Below are positions 51,400-60,999 of a stretch of DNA of 64,000 bases, piece after piece. How positions within the stretch are numbered: position 1 is the stretch's first letter; each line of letters opens with the position of its first letter. A program made the position numbers and the translations under genes. Where the stretch lies: NCBI GenBank assembly GCA_022414725.1, contig CM039464.1:51068921-51132920 (forward strand). Direction: 5' to 3'. The stretch comes from Microglena sp. YARC. Its lineage: Eukaryota > Chlorophyta > Chlorophyceae > Chlamydomonadales > Chlamydomonadaceae. Below the pieces are notes generated by a model, which saw only the letters and a list, made by a program, of their open reading frames with translations, did not search any database and was not told the origin of the DNA.

Positions 51400-52830
51400 G
51401 ACCCAAGGATGCAGGTAAGGAGCTGCCCCGAAGCTGCTACTTGTAGCCCCATAAAGAAACAGTGCCCTACAATGTGCACCAAAACGACTTCATCACATTC
51501 AACTTTGCCAACCTGCTTACCCTCATCATGGAGAATCTACCATATATACCACTACTACACCGTTCAGTAGCTTTTATTTAAGGTCGTCTAGAGTATGAGG
51601 CATGTCTCATATGGGAAGCCCTATACTGCGCACCATGGCATGACAATTTTATCACAGCCAAGCCTGCCAACCTGCTTACCATCTACACGGCTACCCATAT
51701 ATAGCCAACCATCTACATGGCAACCCATATATAGCCAACCATCGAAACAGCTACCCATATACCCATATATACCGCAAATATAAAGTCCAAACGCTTTTGC
51801 TAGAGTACGAGGCTTGTGACATATCGACAAGTTGAATGCTTTGATTAATTTGTCTCCACTATGTGCCGTGCCATGCCCATACTAACCCTCCACTGCGCAC
51901 CATGGCAACTACATCACTGCCAACCTGCTTACCGTTTACACCGCTATTCTACCATATATACCAGAAATATGAAGTCCAAACGCATTTGCTTGAATGCGAG
52001 GCTTGTGCCATATCGACACATGAAGTTGAATGAGTTGATTGATTTGCCTCCACCATGTGCCTTGCATGCCCTTACTAACCCTCGACTGGGCACCATGACA
52101 ACTTCAGCGCAGCCAAGCCTGCCAACCTGCTTACCATCTACACGGCTACCCTACCATATATACCACTACTACACCGTTCAGTAGCTTTTATTTCAGTTTG
52201 TCTGGAGTATGAGGCGTGTCTCATGACAGAATCCCTACACTGTGCACATGACAACTGCATCATAGCCAAGCCTGCCAACCTGCTTACCATCTAAACGACT
52301 ACTTTACCATATATACCGGAAATATAGAGTCCAAACGCTTTTGCTAGAGCACGAGGCTTGTGCCATATCGACACATGAAGTTGAATGAGTTGATTAATTT
52401 GCCTCAACCTTGTGCCGGACCATGCCCTTACTAACCCTCCACTGCGCACCACGACTGCAGCCAAGCGGTGCTTTTCTTCATAGCCTTTCTATTCAGCTAC
52501 GGGCAGCAGCTTCTAGACAGCTCCCCTGCCTTGCTACCCAGCCAAACCATGCCGTGCCAGGCCAATACTAACCCTCCAATGTGCACCACAACGACATCAC
52601 ACCCAACCGGCTTACCGCACCAAGGATACCCTATCATATCTACCGCCAGGATGGCGTTCACAAGCCAGCTAATGTAAGTATGCAAGCTATGAGCATGTGC
52701 TGCAGCCAAGCTGTGCTTTTCTACATAGCCTTTCTATTCAGCTACGGGCAGCAGCTTCTAGGCAGCTACCCTGGCTTGCTACCCAGCCTAACCATGCCAG
52801 GGAAGCTGCCTAGAAGCTGCTGGTTAGAGC
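51400..52830 (+). repeat. Long degenerate tandem units of about 300 bp
   Basis: AGCCAAGCCTGCCAACCTGC, TTACCATCTACACGGCTACC, ATATATACCACTACTACACCG, AGTCCAAACGCTTTTGCT and GCACGAGGCTTGTG(C/A)CATA recur four or five times. From 52455 three copies of GCTACGGGCAGCAGCTTCTA with CAGCTCCCCTGCCTTGCTAC occur. No gene is seen. Confidence 0.75.
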
Positions 52831-53099
52831 CAAAACAAAAAGCAGTGAGAATTCCAATGCGGATGGGGGAACCCACAGCTTGGAAAAACCCACAGCTTTG
52901 GGAAATTGTAAAAACAAACTTTTCCAATGTCCCTAAACCCACAGATAAAGAAACCACAGCTTATTGATATTATAAACAAGGCCATCCAATATCCATTATC
53001 CCACATTTTTTCCAATGCAGCCTGTCCAGGACAGCCCAGGAAAGATGCACCCTGCCCAGCATAGCCCAGGAAAGAAACAGCCCCAGGGATATACGTCAG

Positions 53100-53290
53100 C
53101 TGTACTTCTCGCTCTCTTGCACACTCTATCACACTTCTCGCTTCTCTATCACGCTTCTCGCTTCTCAATCACACTTCTCTATCACGCTTCTCGCTTCTCA
53201 ATCACGCTTCTTGCTTCTCAATCTCGCTTCTCAATCACGCTTCTCTATCACGCGCCTCGCTTCTCTATCAAGCTCTCTTTAACTATCTGT
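53100..53290 (+). repeat. TTCTCGCTTCTCAATCACGC array
   Basis: Short units of about 10-20 bases, pyrimidine-rich. Confidence 0.9.
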
Positions 53291-53309
53291 TAACAAGATC
53301 ACTTGTAAC

Positions 53310-53480
53310 TTCTTTTCTCAATCTCTCTTGTACTTTCTGTTATCAGTCACTGTTGTACTTTCTGTTCTGTCACTGTTGTACTTTCTGTTATCAAATACTG
53401 TTGTGCTTTCTGTTATCAGGCACTGTTGTACTTTCTGTTATCAGGCACTGTTGAACTTTCTGTTATCTGTCACTGTTGAA
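53310..53480 (+). repeat. About 30-bp units TTGTACTTTCTGTTATCAGTCACTG
   Basis: Six units. The first two overlap the 3' end and stop codon of the minus-strand Ser-rich exon, so that protein's last residues (TVTDNRKFNSA) are encoded by satellite sequence. Confidence 0.9.
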
Positions 53481-54670
53481 CTTGCACTCTCTTTCCTGTT
53501 TGATGGCGATGGGGATTCTTCCCATGCACCTTCTCGCGAATCTTCCGTAATCAACTCACAGATTGTCGCCTGGGGGCGAAGATTAGGGAAGGACTCAGCT
53601 TTTGACAGCGAGGCATGAAATCCGAGGGCTTGTTTCAGCAGGGTCACATCAAGGACTCCACTGTGGGGTGGGGTTAAGGGGGCCAGTTGTGGGGAGGGAA
53701 GATATCTCGGAGGGGCTGGTCTCGACGGCATTTTTCCAGACAGTTGCCGAGACATGGACATGCTTTTGGGGGAACTGCCTAGGGGGGAACTGCCTTTAGG
53801 GGATGTGCCTTGGGGGGAGGAATCGTTGGGTACAGAGGCCCTTGCATAGCTAGCTTGATTTTCTGCTGAGGAGAGATGCTCCATGTTGGAGGAGCTCCTG
53901 CTCTTTGTGCGAGTTGCATTGAGTGCTTGGTAGGTAGATGGTGCAGCATTGCTTGTTGTGCTTTGTGCCTGGAGGTTGCCGCCCATGGTACCAGAGAACG
54001 ACTCTCTGGTCGGGATTCCCTTCCGCCTCAGCTTTAGACTCCCGTTGTTAGAGTCATAGGAATAGTGATTTTTTGCAAGCACAGCTAACAGGGAGGCCGT
54101 TTTGGGTGGCAGGCTTCTTTGGGGCATGCTCCACTGGGGAAGGCTCCTTCGCCCAAAAAGATCCGCTCCTTGAGATTCAGGTAGGTAAAGATCTGCACTC
54201 ACGGATGCTCTGCCAAACATGGATACACCTCCAAACTCCACATTTCTCTCTGAGCTGGTGCTCGTTCCACCCACGGCCCCCGAAAACGCTCTGCTCTCGA
54301 GCCCCGATTCTTTCCGCCTCAGACTGCCTCTAGCCGAGGGGAGCTTGTACATGGGATATGGAGTGGCCCCAGGTGTGACTGTAGCTGAGCTTGTAGCTGA
54401 GGGGAACCTGTGCATAGGGGATGAAGCGGGCCCAGCTGTGCCTGTAGTTGAGCCTGTAGCTGAGGGGAACCTTTTCATGGGGGATGAAGCGGCCCCAGGT
54501 GTGCCTGTAGCTATGCTTGTAGCTATGCCTGTAGCTGAGCTAGTAGCTGAGGGGAACCTTTGCATAGGGGATGAAGCGGCCCTGCTGGACGTCATGTGCC
54601 AGGAATATTGGGCAAGGGACTGTCCTGTCTTGGAATTGTATTCTGGACTAGCCTTCTCTCCTTCCAAAGA
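53441..54670 (-). CDS. Ser/Pro-rich protein of unknown function, long last exon (Ec)
   Basis: 409 codons and TGA, after a TTGCAG acceptor, phase 0. It reads SLEGEKASPEYNSKTGQSLAQ, then four imperfect repeats built on SSPMQRFPSATSS (54300-54600). A region with SGAVGGTSTSSERN and NHYSYDSNNGSLKLRRKG follows, then SSPQGTSPKGSSPLGSSPK and finally LDVTLLKQALGFHASLSKAE. The strongly Ser/Pro/Thr-biased composition with basic patches suggests a disordered, possibly phosphorylated protein. I recognise no domain. Codon use is ordinary and the frame is clean over 1.2 kb, so it is probably a real exon. It is phase-compatible with the exon at 58855-59049. An acceptor copy lies upstream (see 54690-54985). 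Confidence 0.7.
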   Translation of the reverse strand, partial: SLEGEKASPEYNSKTGQSLAQYSWHMTSSRAASSPMQRFPSATSSATGIATSIATGTPGAASSPMKRFPSATGSTTGTAGPASSPMHRFPSATSSATVTPGATPYPMYKLPSARGSLRRKESGLESRAFSGAVGGTSTSSERNVEFGGVSMFGRASVSADLYLPESQGADLFGRRSLPQWSMPQRSLPPKTASLLAVLAKNHYSYDSNNGSLKLRRKGIPTRESFSGTMGGNLQAQSTTSNAAPSTYQALNATRTKSRSSSNMEHLSSAENQASYARASVPNDSSPQGTSPKGSSPLGSSPKSMSMSRQLSGKMPSRPAPPRYLPSPQLAPLTPPHSGVLDVTLLKQALGFHASLSKAESFPNLRPQATICELITEDSREGAWEESPSPSNRKESASSTVTDNRKFNSA

Positions 54671-54689
54671 CTGCAAGGATATGGGCAGC

Positions 54690-54985
54690 GTGGGCTTGGG
54701 ATTATTGGAAGGATATGGGCAAGGATGGGCAAGGATGGGCAGCGTGGGTAAGGATATGGGTGAGGATGGGCAAGGATGGGTAAGGATATGGGCAAGGATA
54801 CGGGCAAGGATGGGCAAGGATATGGGCAAGGATGGGCTTGGGGTTCTTAGAAAGATATGGGCAAGGATGGGCAGCGTGGGCTTGGGGTTCTTGGAAGGAT
54901 ATGGGCAAGGATGGGCAGCGTGGGGTTGGGGTTCTTGGAAGGATATGGGCACCACCACCCCACCCACCTTTCAAGGACTGCAAGG
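54690..54985 (-). repeat. CCCATCCTTGCCCATATCC array with Ec acceptor copy
   Basis: Read on the minus strand, CCCATATCCTTGCAG|TCCTTGAAAGG at about 54965-54990 copies the acceptor and start of Ec (CCCATATCCTTGCAG|TCTTTGGAAGG). Between them lie units with CTTCCAAGAACCCCAAGCCC and CCCATCCTTG. The copy is upstream of the exon, as in the GTPase gene. Confidence 0.75.
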
Positions 54986-55009
54986 ATATGGGCAGCGTGG
55001 GGTTGGGGT

Positions 55010-55150
55010 TCAGGTAGATGGCATGAAGTGTTTATAGGGTTCAGGGTTCAGGTAGATGGCATGAAGTGTTGATAGGGTTCAGGGTTCAGGTACATGGCAT
55101 GAAGCGTTGACAGGGTTCAGGGTTCAGGTACATGGCATGAAGTGTTGATA
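55010..55150 (+). repeat. 44-bp tandem repeat (GGTACATGGCATGAAGTGTT)
   Basis: Four units with GATAGGGTTCAGGGTTCAG. Confidence 0.9.
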
Positions 55151-55279
55151 GAATGAGTAAACAATAGTGGATAGTTATTTGGAAGGCTGTGAGGATTCAC
55201 CTCTGTTTACTGTTGATTGTATTGGAGAGATCGGATCAAGTCAGTGAATGTTTTTCAAATCTTGGTGGTTTTCTTCTAG

Positions 55280-55460
55280 CTTGGTGGTCTTAGGCCTCCT
55301 CCAGGGACAGCGTTTTAGTGCTTTCTACAGCTTCTTATAGCTTTTTGTAGCTTTTTAGGGCCATTGAGGGCAAAAAAAAACTTTTTTTTTACTTTTTGTA
55401 TAGTGATCATTTCGCCAAAACGGGGTCAAAACTAGCGATCACTATATATGGCGGAAATAA
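55280..55460 (+). repeat. Second copy of the GGCCTCCTCCAGGGACA element
   Basis: Matches 4990-5150 over TTTTAGTGCTTTCTACAGC, TAGCTTTTTAGGGCCATT and AAAACGGGGTCAAAACTAGC. It ends GATCACTATATATGGCGGA, similar to AGTGATCACTATAGG at 33735. Confidence 0.6.
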
Positions 55461-55842
55461 AAATCACTGGATCAAATATGCATGAAAACATAAGTGTTTT
55501 GCATGTTGATGTTAGAGGAAAAGACGGCGAGCAGTCTTGAAGGCTGGAGCCATGCAACCTACTGCAATCTCAAATTGAAATCATATTTTAAATCAAAACC
55601 TATTTCGATCTCAATTTCAAGTCCTATTTCAAATAAAAACCTATTCCAATCTCAATTACAAATGGACGGTTTTGCAATATGAGGTTCTGGGTTCACTCCA
55701 TACGTTTTGGTTTTCGTTGTATACCCTTTTTATATCATGGTTGGGGAATTCACTGTAGCCTATTTTGCTACCCCTGGACTTTAACAACATACGCAATCAA
55801 GATAACTGCTGACTACCGGGAGGGTGTACAATTACCGCCCCC

Positions 55843-55965
55843 ACTCCCCCTTCGATCGCTCTTGACGTTGCAGGTCGTCGTCAACCGCGATGGTAGCTTG
55901 TCCAGTTGAGGTAGGAAACCGCTCCCCACCCGCGTACGACGGGCTCCCTTAACACACGCCCCATC
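55843..55965 (+). mobile_element. SINE-like element, 5'-truncated copy
   Basis: About 90% identical to 51256-51375 from ACTCCCCCTTCG to CTCCCTTAACACACGCCCC. It begins within the tRNA-like head, just after the T-loop. Confidence 0.75.
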
Positions 55966-56024
55966 ATTACCTATTACCGCCCCCCTCATTCTTACCACTC
56001 TGGAGATCCTTGTTCAAGTCTGTT

Positions 56025-56185
56025 TTGGCCGAGCCCCCCCTTATGGGGGGCGGGAGCCCCCAGGGTTACCCCGTTGTCCGTTCGTGCGACCGACAAAAAA
56101 ATTGAAGCCTGACACGTCAGCCTACTGTCTCATAACTAACTGGCTTCGGTCAGCTCCATTTCCGTTGCCACCTTTCGTTTTCATA
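56025..56185 (-). mobile_element. ACAAGT-family element, truncated inverted copy
   Basis: GGGGGGCGGGAGCCCCCAGG, GTTACCCCGTTGTCCGTTCG, CTGACACGTCAGCCTACTG and AACTAACTGGCTTCGGTCAG match the family. The GCGTCGC end is missing. Confidence 0.6.
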
Positions 56186-56234
56186 CGCAATCAAGATAAC
56201 TGCCAAATTCTGGGAGGTTGTATAACTAGGGAGC

Positions 56235-56375
56235 GGTAATATGATATCATACGATGCCGGCAGTCTGACTAGGCCAAAGTTACCACTTATATGCAATATC
56301 ATATGATGTAATTTGTATGATTTCATCTGATCTCATACTCGCCTTTGGTCAATATCATATGATATGCCAGTCCTT
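56235..56375. repeat. ATCATATGAT-family element, single copy
   Basis: Has GATGCCGGCAGTCTGACTAG and CAATATCATATGATGTAAT as at 21.5-22.1 kb, followed by CATACTCGCCTTTGGTCAAT and ATCATATGATATGCC as at 30.9-31.5 kb. Both intron array types therefore derive from one dispersed element. Confidence 0.65.
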
Positions 56376-56399
56376 ATATACAACTCCCGGCCTTCAATG

Positions 56400-58400
56400 A
56401 GGCCTGAACCTTAGAACGACACCCGTATGAAACTATTTCATTTCAATTTCAAATGGATAGCTAAATACTAATTGAATAAAATGCTTTTTATTTTTGCAGT
56501 GCTGATACTCTGACAACATGTTTGTTTGAATTTGAATTTCAATTTGTTTACACTTTTCAGGGCATGAATCTGTACTGCAGGATGTTTGTTATTGCTGCTC
56601 ACCTTGCATTGTTCTGCAAATTTTTTTCTTTTTAAATCGGGGTTCACCAGTGCATATCTGATATCTCCATAGGTGCCTAAGTCCGAAACGCTCTAAGTCG
56701 ATACAAGAATGTGATACAGAGCCGTACATGACCCAAACTGCTCGGAATCGAATTCTGTCTTTCTCATATTGTTCGCGAAGGTGTCAGCTATGCGCGCAGC
56801 TACTTTTCGTCCGCGTTCGCATCTGGTCGCGAGCAGCCTTGTCCGGCAGGCCGGTGGCAGTACATGAGATGTGCGATAATTAGTGATACAAATCCAGATA
56901 GCGTCAGATTCGAGGCCGCACGAGCTATTCCGAAGAAAGGTGCCTCGAGACGAAAGGCTTATCGAACCCCTACTACAAGGTCGGAGGCTGCGCTTCAGCC
57001 TTGGCCTCGGAATCTACTGAAATGCCTGTTCATCTCAAGATTTCACCTCCCAGTGGCCCACCACACCATGGCTCAGGATTAGGGTGTGTTTTCAATGATG
57101 TACCCCAAATCAAAAACTGAGTTCAGATGTGGATGTTTGAAGACAAATTAAAAAAACAAGTTTGTTTTTGGATTTCATTTTCGAAAAATATTTGAATTTT
57201 GAAATTTCAAATTAAAAAAAAAAAAAAGTTGTTCTCCACGCTATATCTCAGAGACAGAGCAAAACCGAGGCCCAAAATGTTTCAATTAAGGCTGTGCAGC
57301 TCTGACCTAGACTTAGGACACCCACGAAATGTAAATAATCAGTGTTTTTGGGGTCCGTACTCAACTGTACTGCCTGTGTACTGCCTTCCAAGACCTTCTG
57401 TAATAACTAACGGTAGGGAAAGACGTTACACAACATTTGTACTGTTTTCTTTTAAAATGGCTTGTTTCGGTCGCGATAGCCTCCGTATCACTTCCTGCGT
57501 AAAACCCGTATCGACTCAGGGAACCCCATAGTAACAAATTAGCATGTCTCACTTGACCTGGTTCCAACCATTTGAGAAAACCCAAATCCGAGTATTTGTA
57601 TGTTGAACTGATGTGGATGGGCAACTTATTAGCAAAAAATAATTGTTTTGGGACTTGAGGGCATAGGCTCAATCCATCCGTATCACTCAGGGTCTGACTT
57701 AGGCACCTATGGAGATACTGCCTTTCCCAATATTGAGGTTGGGCGAGCCAATTTAGCCTATTTGGCTTTGTCTTAACTGGCTAGACTGTAATGAGCTTGT
57801 TAAAACTCCTTAGCACATATTGTCCTTCCTTCTTCTGTGGACGTAGGAATTGTTTCTGCTATGTATAGCGATCGCTACTATTGACCCTCTTTTAGAGAAA
57901 TTATCTCTGTTAGGTATATAAAGCACTAATACGCTGTCCCTGGAGATAGCCTACAACCACAAAGCTAGGAAAAAAATAGATTTGAAAAAACATCACTGTG
58001 TGGACCCGGTGGGGCTGGTTTTGGTCTTACCTCCTGGGATGCAAATCCTCTCACTCAAAAAGCGCTCACCAGTTCATTAGCACATATTTTCCGTCCTTCC
58101 TTGTGAACCCTCCATGGGGCTGGTATAGGTCCCACCTCCAGGGGGTTAAATTCCCCTCACACAAAAACGTTTCGTGACGGCCAAGGGCCCATTTCGCTCT
58201 AAACTGGCACACCAGAATTTAAAAGCATTTTTGGCCGGAAAATCGCTGCATAAAATAAATGTGGGTCCAAAATCAAAAAAATGTTTTTGACAAAATGTTC
58301 CAAAAAATTATTTTATCTTCTCTAACCATCAGTCCTAGTTAATTTGGGTCCAATCAGAGAAAGTCGATTTTGTCTCTGAACAGCACTACAGAGGGACGCA
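56400..58400. other. No gene recognised
   Basis: Mostly unique AT-rich sequence with open frames under 115 residues and no recognisable product. At about 58040-58070 the minus strand has AACTG|GTGAGCGC, a weak further copy of the donor of exon Eb. CCACCTCCAGGGGGTTAAAT and related blocks echo the Eb-downstream repeat. Confidence 0.35.
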
Positions 58401-58426
58401 CAATTAATGACTGGTTGCATATACAA

Positions 58427-58560
58427 CAAGTCCTATGCAGCGTCGCAAGCCACGCGGAAAATTGGCGGAGTGTGTTGGCAATGGAACGAAAGGTGGCAAC
58501 GATGGAGCTGACCGGAGCGAGTTAGTTACGTGACCGTTGCCTGACGTGTCAGGCTTCAAG
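58427..58560 (+). mobile_element. ACAAGTCCTATGC element, 5' part
   Basis: CAGCGTCGCAAGCCACGCGG, ATTGGCGGAGTGTGTTGGCA, GGAGCGAGTTAGTTACGTGA and CTGACGTGTCAGGCTTCA match the family. It stops before the GGGTAACCC end and runs into the Eb-edge repeat. Confidence 0.7.
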
Positions 58561-58569
58561 TTTTTCTTT

Positions 58570-58850
58570 TTTTTCCAAACCACATAGCTAGAAAAAACCA
58601 CTTTCACATTTAAAATAAAACTGTGTGATTTCGGTGGTGCTGGTTTGGATCCACCTCCTGGGGTAAAAATCCTAACACAAAACGTGCTCACCAATTCATG
58701 TTCAGAAGACAGCAGAGCCATGAAGCCGTCCTCTTGAAACCACATAGCTAGGAAAAACCCACTTTCAGATTTAAAATAAAACTGTGTGAACCCTCGGTGG
58801 GGCTGGTTTGGATCCACCTCCTGGGGTAAAAATCCTAACACAAAACGTGC
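58570..58850 (-). repeat. About 165-bp duplicate of exon Eb 3' edge and donor
   Basis: On the minus strand, CAAGAGGACGGCTTCATGGC and CTCTGCTGTCTTCTGAACATGAATTG|GTGAGCACG (about 58685-58740) copy the end of Eb. CCCCAGGAGGTGGATCCAAA and TTTTATTTTAAATGTGAAAG follow in both. The copy is downstream of the exon in the direction of transcription. Confidence 0.85.
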
Positions 58851-58854
58851 TCAC

Positions 58855-59049
58855 CAATTCATTTTCAGAAGACAGCAGAGCCATAAAGCCGTCCTCTTTT
58901 GAGGCAGTCATCTCTTGCTTAGCTCCATCGTTGGCATGACCAAGCCCAGAGGCCTCACTGGGCTTGGCCTCAACTTCACCCTTGCAGTTCTTGTCGCCAT
59001 CCATCCCCTCAGTCTTGTGGCCATTCTTAATCTTGGTCTGGATATCCTC
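58855..59049 (-). CDS. Exon Eb of an unrecognised minus-strand gene
   Basis: 65 codons, phase 0 at both ends, CACAG|GAGGATATCC to GAATTG|GTGAGC. It reads EDIQTKIKNGHKTEGMDGD, then KGEVEAKPSEASGLGHAND and ASKEDGFMALLSSENEL. Charged and low in hydrophobics, no family recognised. Its reality is supported by consensus splice sites, a clean frame, and amplification of its 3' edge. It could splice directly to the Ser-rich exon Ec 4.2 kb downstream (phase 0 to phase 0); that is inference. Confidence 0.65.
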
Positions 59050-59139
59050 CTGTGCATGCGATGATATAAGTGAAGTTGAATAACCTCTAAAGCACGAACT
59101 CAGGGCCTCTGTCGGTAAAACTATTTGTTGGGTCCCAGT

Positions 59140-59362
59140 TCATCCCACATTGTTTTGGGCAAAGCCCTCTCTTCAAGGGGCGTGATCCCCCAGGGTAACC
59201 CATTTGTCCGTCGGACCGACCGACCATCTGACCCAAACGAAGCCTGACATGTCAGCCAACGGTCTCGTAACTTACTCGCTTTGGTTGCCACCTGTTGCTC
59301 CGTCGCGAACAATCTCCGCCAATTTGTAGCGTCGCTTGCGACGCTGCATAGAACTTGTCATA
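59140..59362 (-). mobile_element. ACAAGTTCTATGC element, near full-length inverted copy
   Basis: The reverse complement runs from GACAAGTTCTATGCAGCGTC to GGGCTTTGCCCAAAA. It has every family block: GCGTCGCAAGCGACGC, GGCGGAGATTGTTCGCGACG, ACAGGTGGCAACC, GTTACGAGACCGTTGGCTG, GATGGTCGGTCGGTCCGACG, GGGTTACCCTGGGGGATC. Confidence 0.75.
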
Positions 59363-59494
59363 GTAGCCCCTCCTGAATCGAGGTTGGGCAGGTCCCTTTT
59401 GCCTATTTGGCTTCCCCTGGACTGTAACATACACATACTAGCTATCCTCCTCAGCAGTGGTCTTCTGGGGTATGGATGGGAGGCTGTGATTACA

Positions 59495-59615
59495 TCAAAA
59501 CAAAACAAAAAGACCAAACAAAACAAAACAAAAAGACAAAACAAAACAAAAAGACAAAACAAACAAAAAGACAAAATAAAACAAACAAAAAGACAAAACA
59601 AAACAAAAAGAAGGA
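59495..59615 (+). repeat. (AAACAAAACAAAAAGAC)n
   Basis: A/C/G-only tract. Frames through it give Lys/Gln/Thr-rich peptides that are not genes. Confidence 0.95.
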
Positions 59616-59894
59616 TGCAGCTGAGACACATACAGGGTGTGTGAGAATGATTGCAAACAAATGTGCTTTCACTCACAGACATACATTTGAGAAGGCAGAA
59701 CAATACACGTTGAGCAGAGCAACATGGGCCAAACAAAGATAAATGCTTCCTGAGGTGTTCCCATTGATAAGACCTGTCCTAGTCGTCTGCTGCCCATGGT
59801 GTACCAGCGCACGCAGAAGACTACAGTCTTATCAACACTGCACAATGGGTCCTCAGCTTGAAATCACAGTGAGCAACACAAGGCATTAGTAGCG

Positions 59895-60985
59895 CAGATA
59901 CCGGGAGGACAACACAGATAAGTCTTGGATTTAAAGCGCAGATACAGGGAGGACAGCTCAGATGTACAGCGCAGATACAGGGAGGACAACACGGATAGGT
60001 CTTGGATGTACAGCGCAGATACAGGGAGGACAACACGGATAGGTCTTTGATGTACAGCGCAGATACAGGGAGGACAACACGGATAGGTCTTGGATGTACA
60101 GGGCAGATACAGGGAGGACAACACGGATAGGTCTTGGATGTACAGCGCAGATACAGGGAGGACAACACGGATAGGTCTTGGATGTACAGCGCAGATACAG
60201 GGAGGACAACTCAGATGTACAGCGCAGATACACGGAGGACAACACGCATAGGTCTTGGATGTACAGGGTAGATACAGGGAGGACAACACGGATAGGTCTT
60301 GGATGTACAGCGCAGATACAGGGAGGACAACACGGATAGGTCTTTGATGTACAGCGCAGATACAGGGAGGACAACACGGATAGGTCTTGGATGTACAGGG
60401 CAGATACAGGGAGGACAACACGGATAGGTCTTGGATGTACAGCGCAGATACAGGGAGGACAACACAGATAGGCCTTGGATTTACAGCACAGATACAGGGA
60501 GGACAACTCAGATGTACAGCGCAGATACAGGGAGGATAACTCAGATGTACAGCGCAGATACAGGGAGGATAACTCAGATGTACAGCGCAGATACAGGGAG
60601 GATAACTCAGATGTACAGCGCAGATACAGGGAGGATAACTCAGATGTACAGCGCACATACAGGGATGACAACACAGATAGGTCTTGGATGTACAGCGCAG
60701 ATACAGGGAGGACAACAAGGATAGGTCTTGTATTTACAGCGCAGATACAGGGAGGACAGCTCAGATACAGGGAGGACAACATGGATAGAACTTGGGTGTA
60801 CAGCGCAGATACAGGGAGGACAACTCAGATGTACAACGCAGATACAGGGAGGACAACACGGATAGGTGTCGGATGTACAGCGCAGATACAGGGAGGACAA
60901 CTCAGATGTACAGCGCAGATACAGGGAGGACAACGCGGATAGGGCTCGGATGTACAGCGCAGATACAGGGAGGAGAGCTCAGATG
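59895..60985 (+). repeat. 45-bp satellite (GATGTACAGCGCAGATACAGGGAGGACAAC type)
   Basis: About 25 units of GTACAGCGCAGATACAGGGA plus GGACAACACGGATAGGTCTTG, with a shorter 32-34-base variant lacking the GGATAGGTCTTG part. The long unit is a multiple of three, leaving frames open on both strands for over 250 residues. No independent coding evidence. Confidence 0.95.
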
Positions 60986-60999
60986 AGTCTCACAGAAGA

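Noticed and set aside
59476..59742. Lys/Gln/Thr-rich frame (KQNKTKRQNK)
   Set aside because: A-rich simple repeat; no start context or conserved feature.
59864..60942. Minus-strand frames of 270-284 residues (SSLYLRCTSKTYPCCPP)
   Set aside because: The 45-bp unit is a multiple of three and open in all frames on one strand; no independent evidence of coding.
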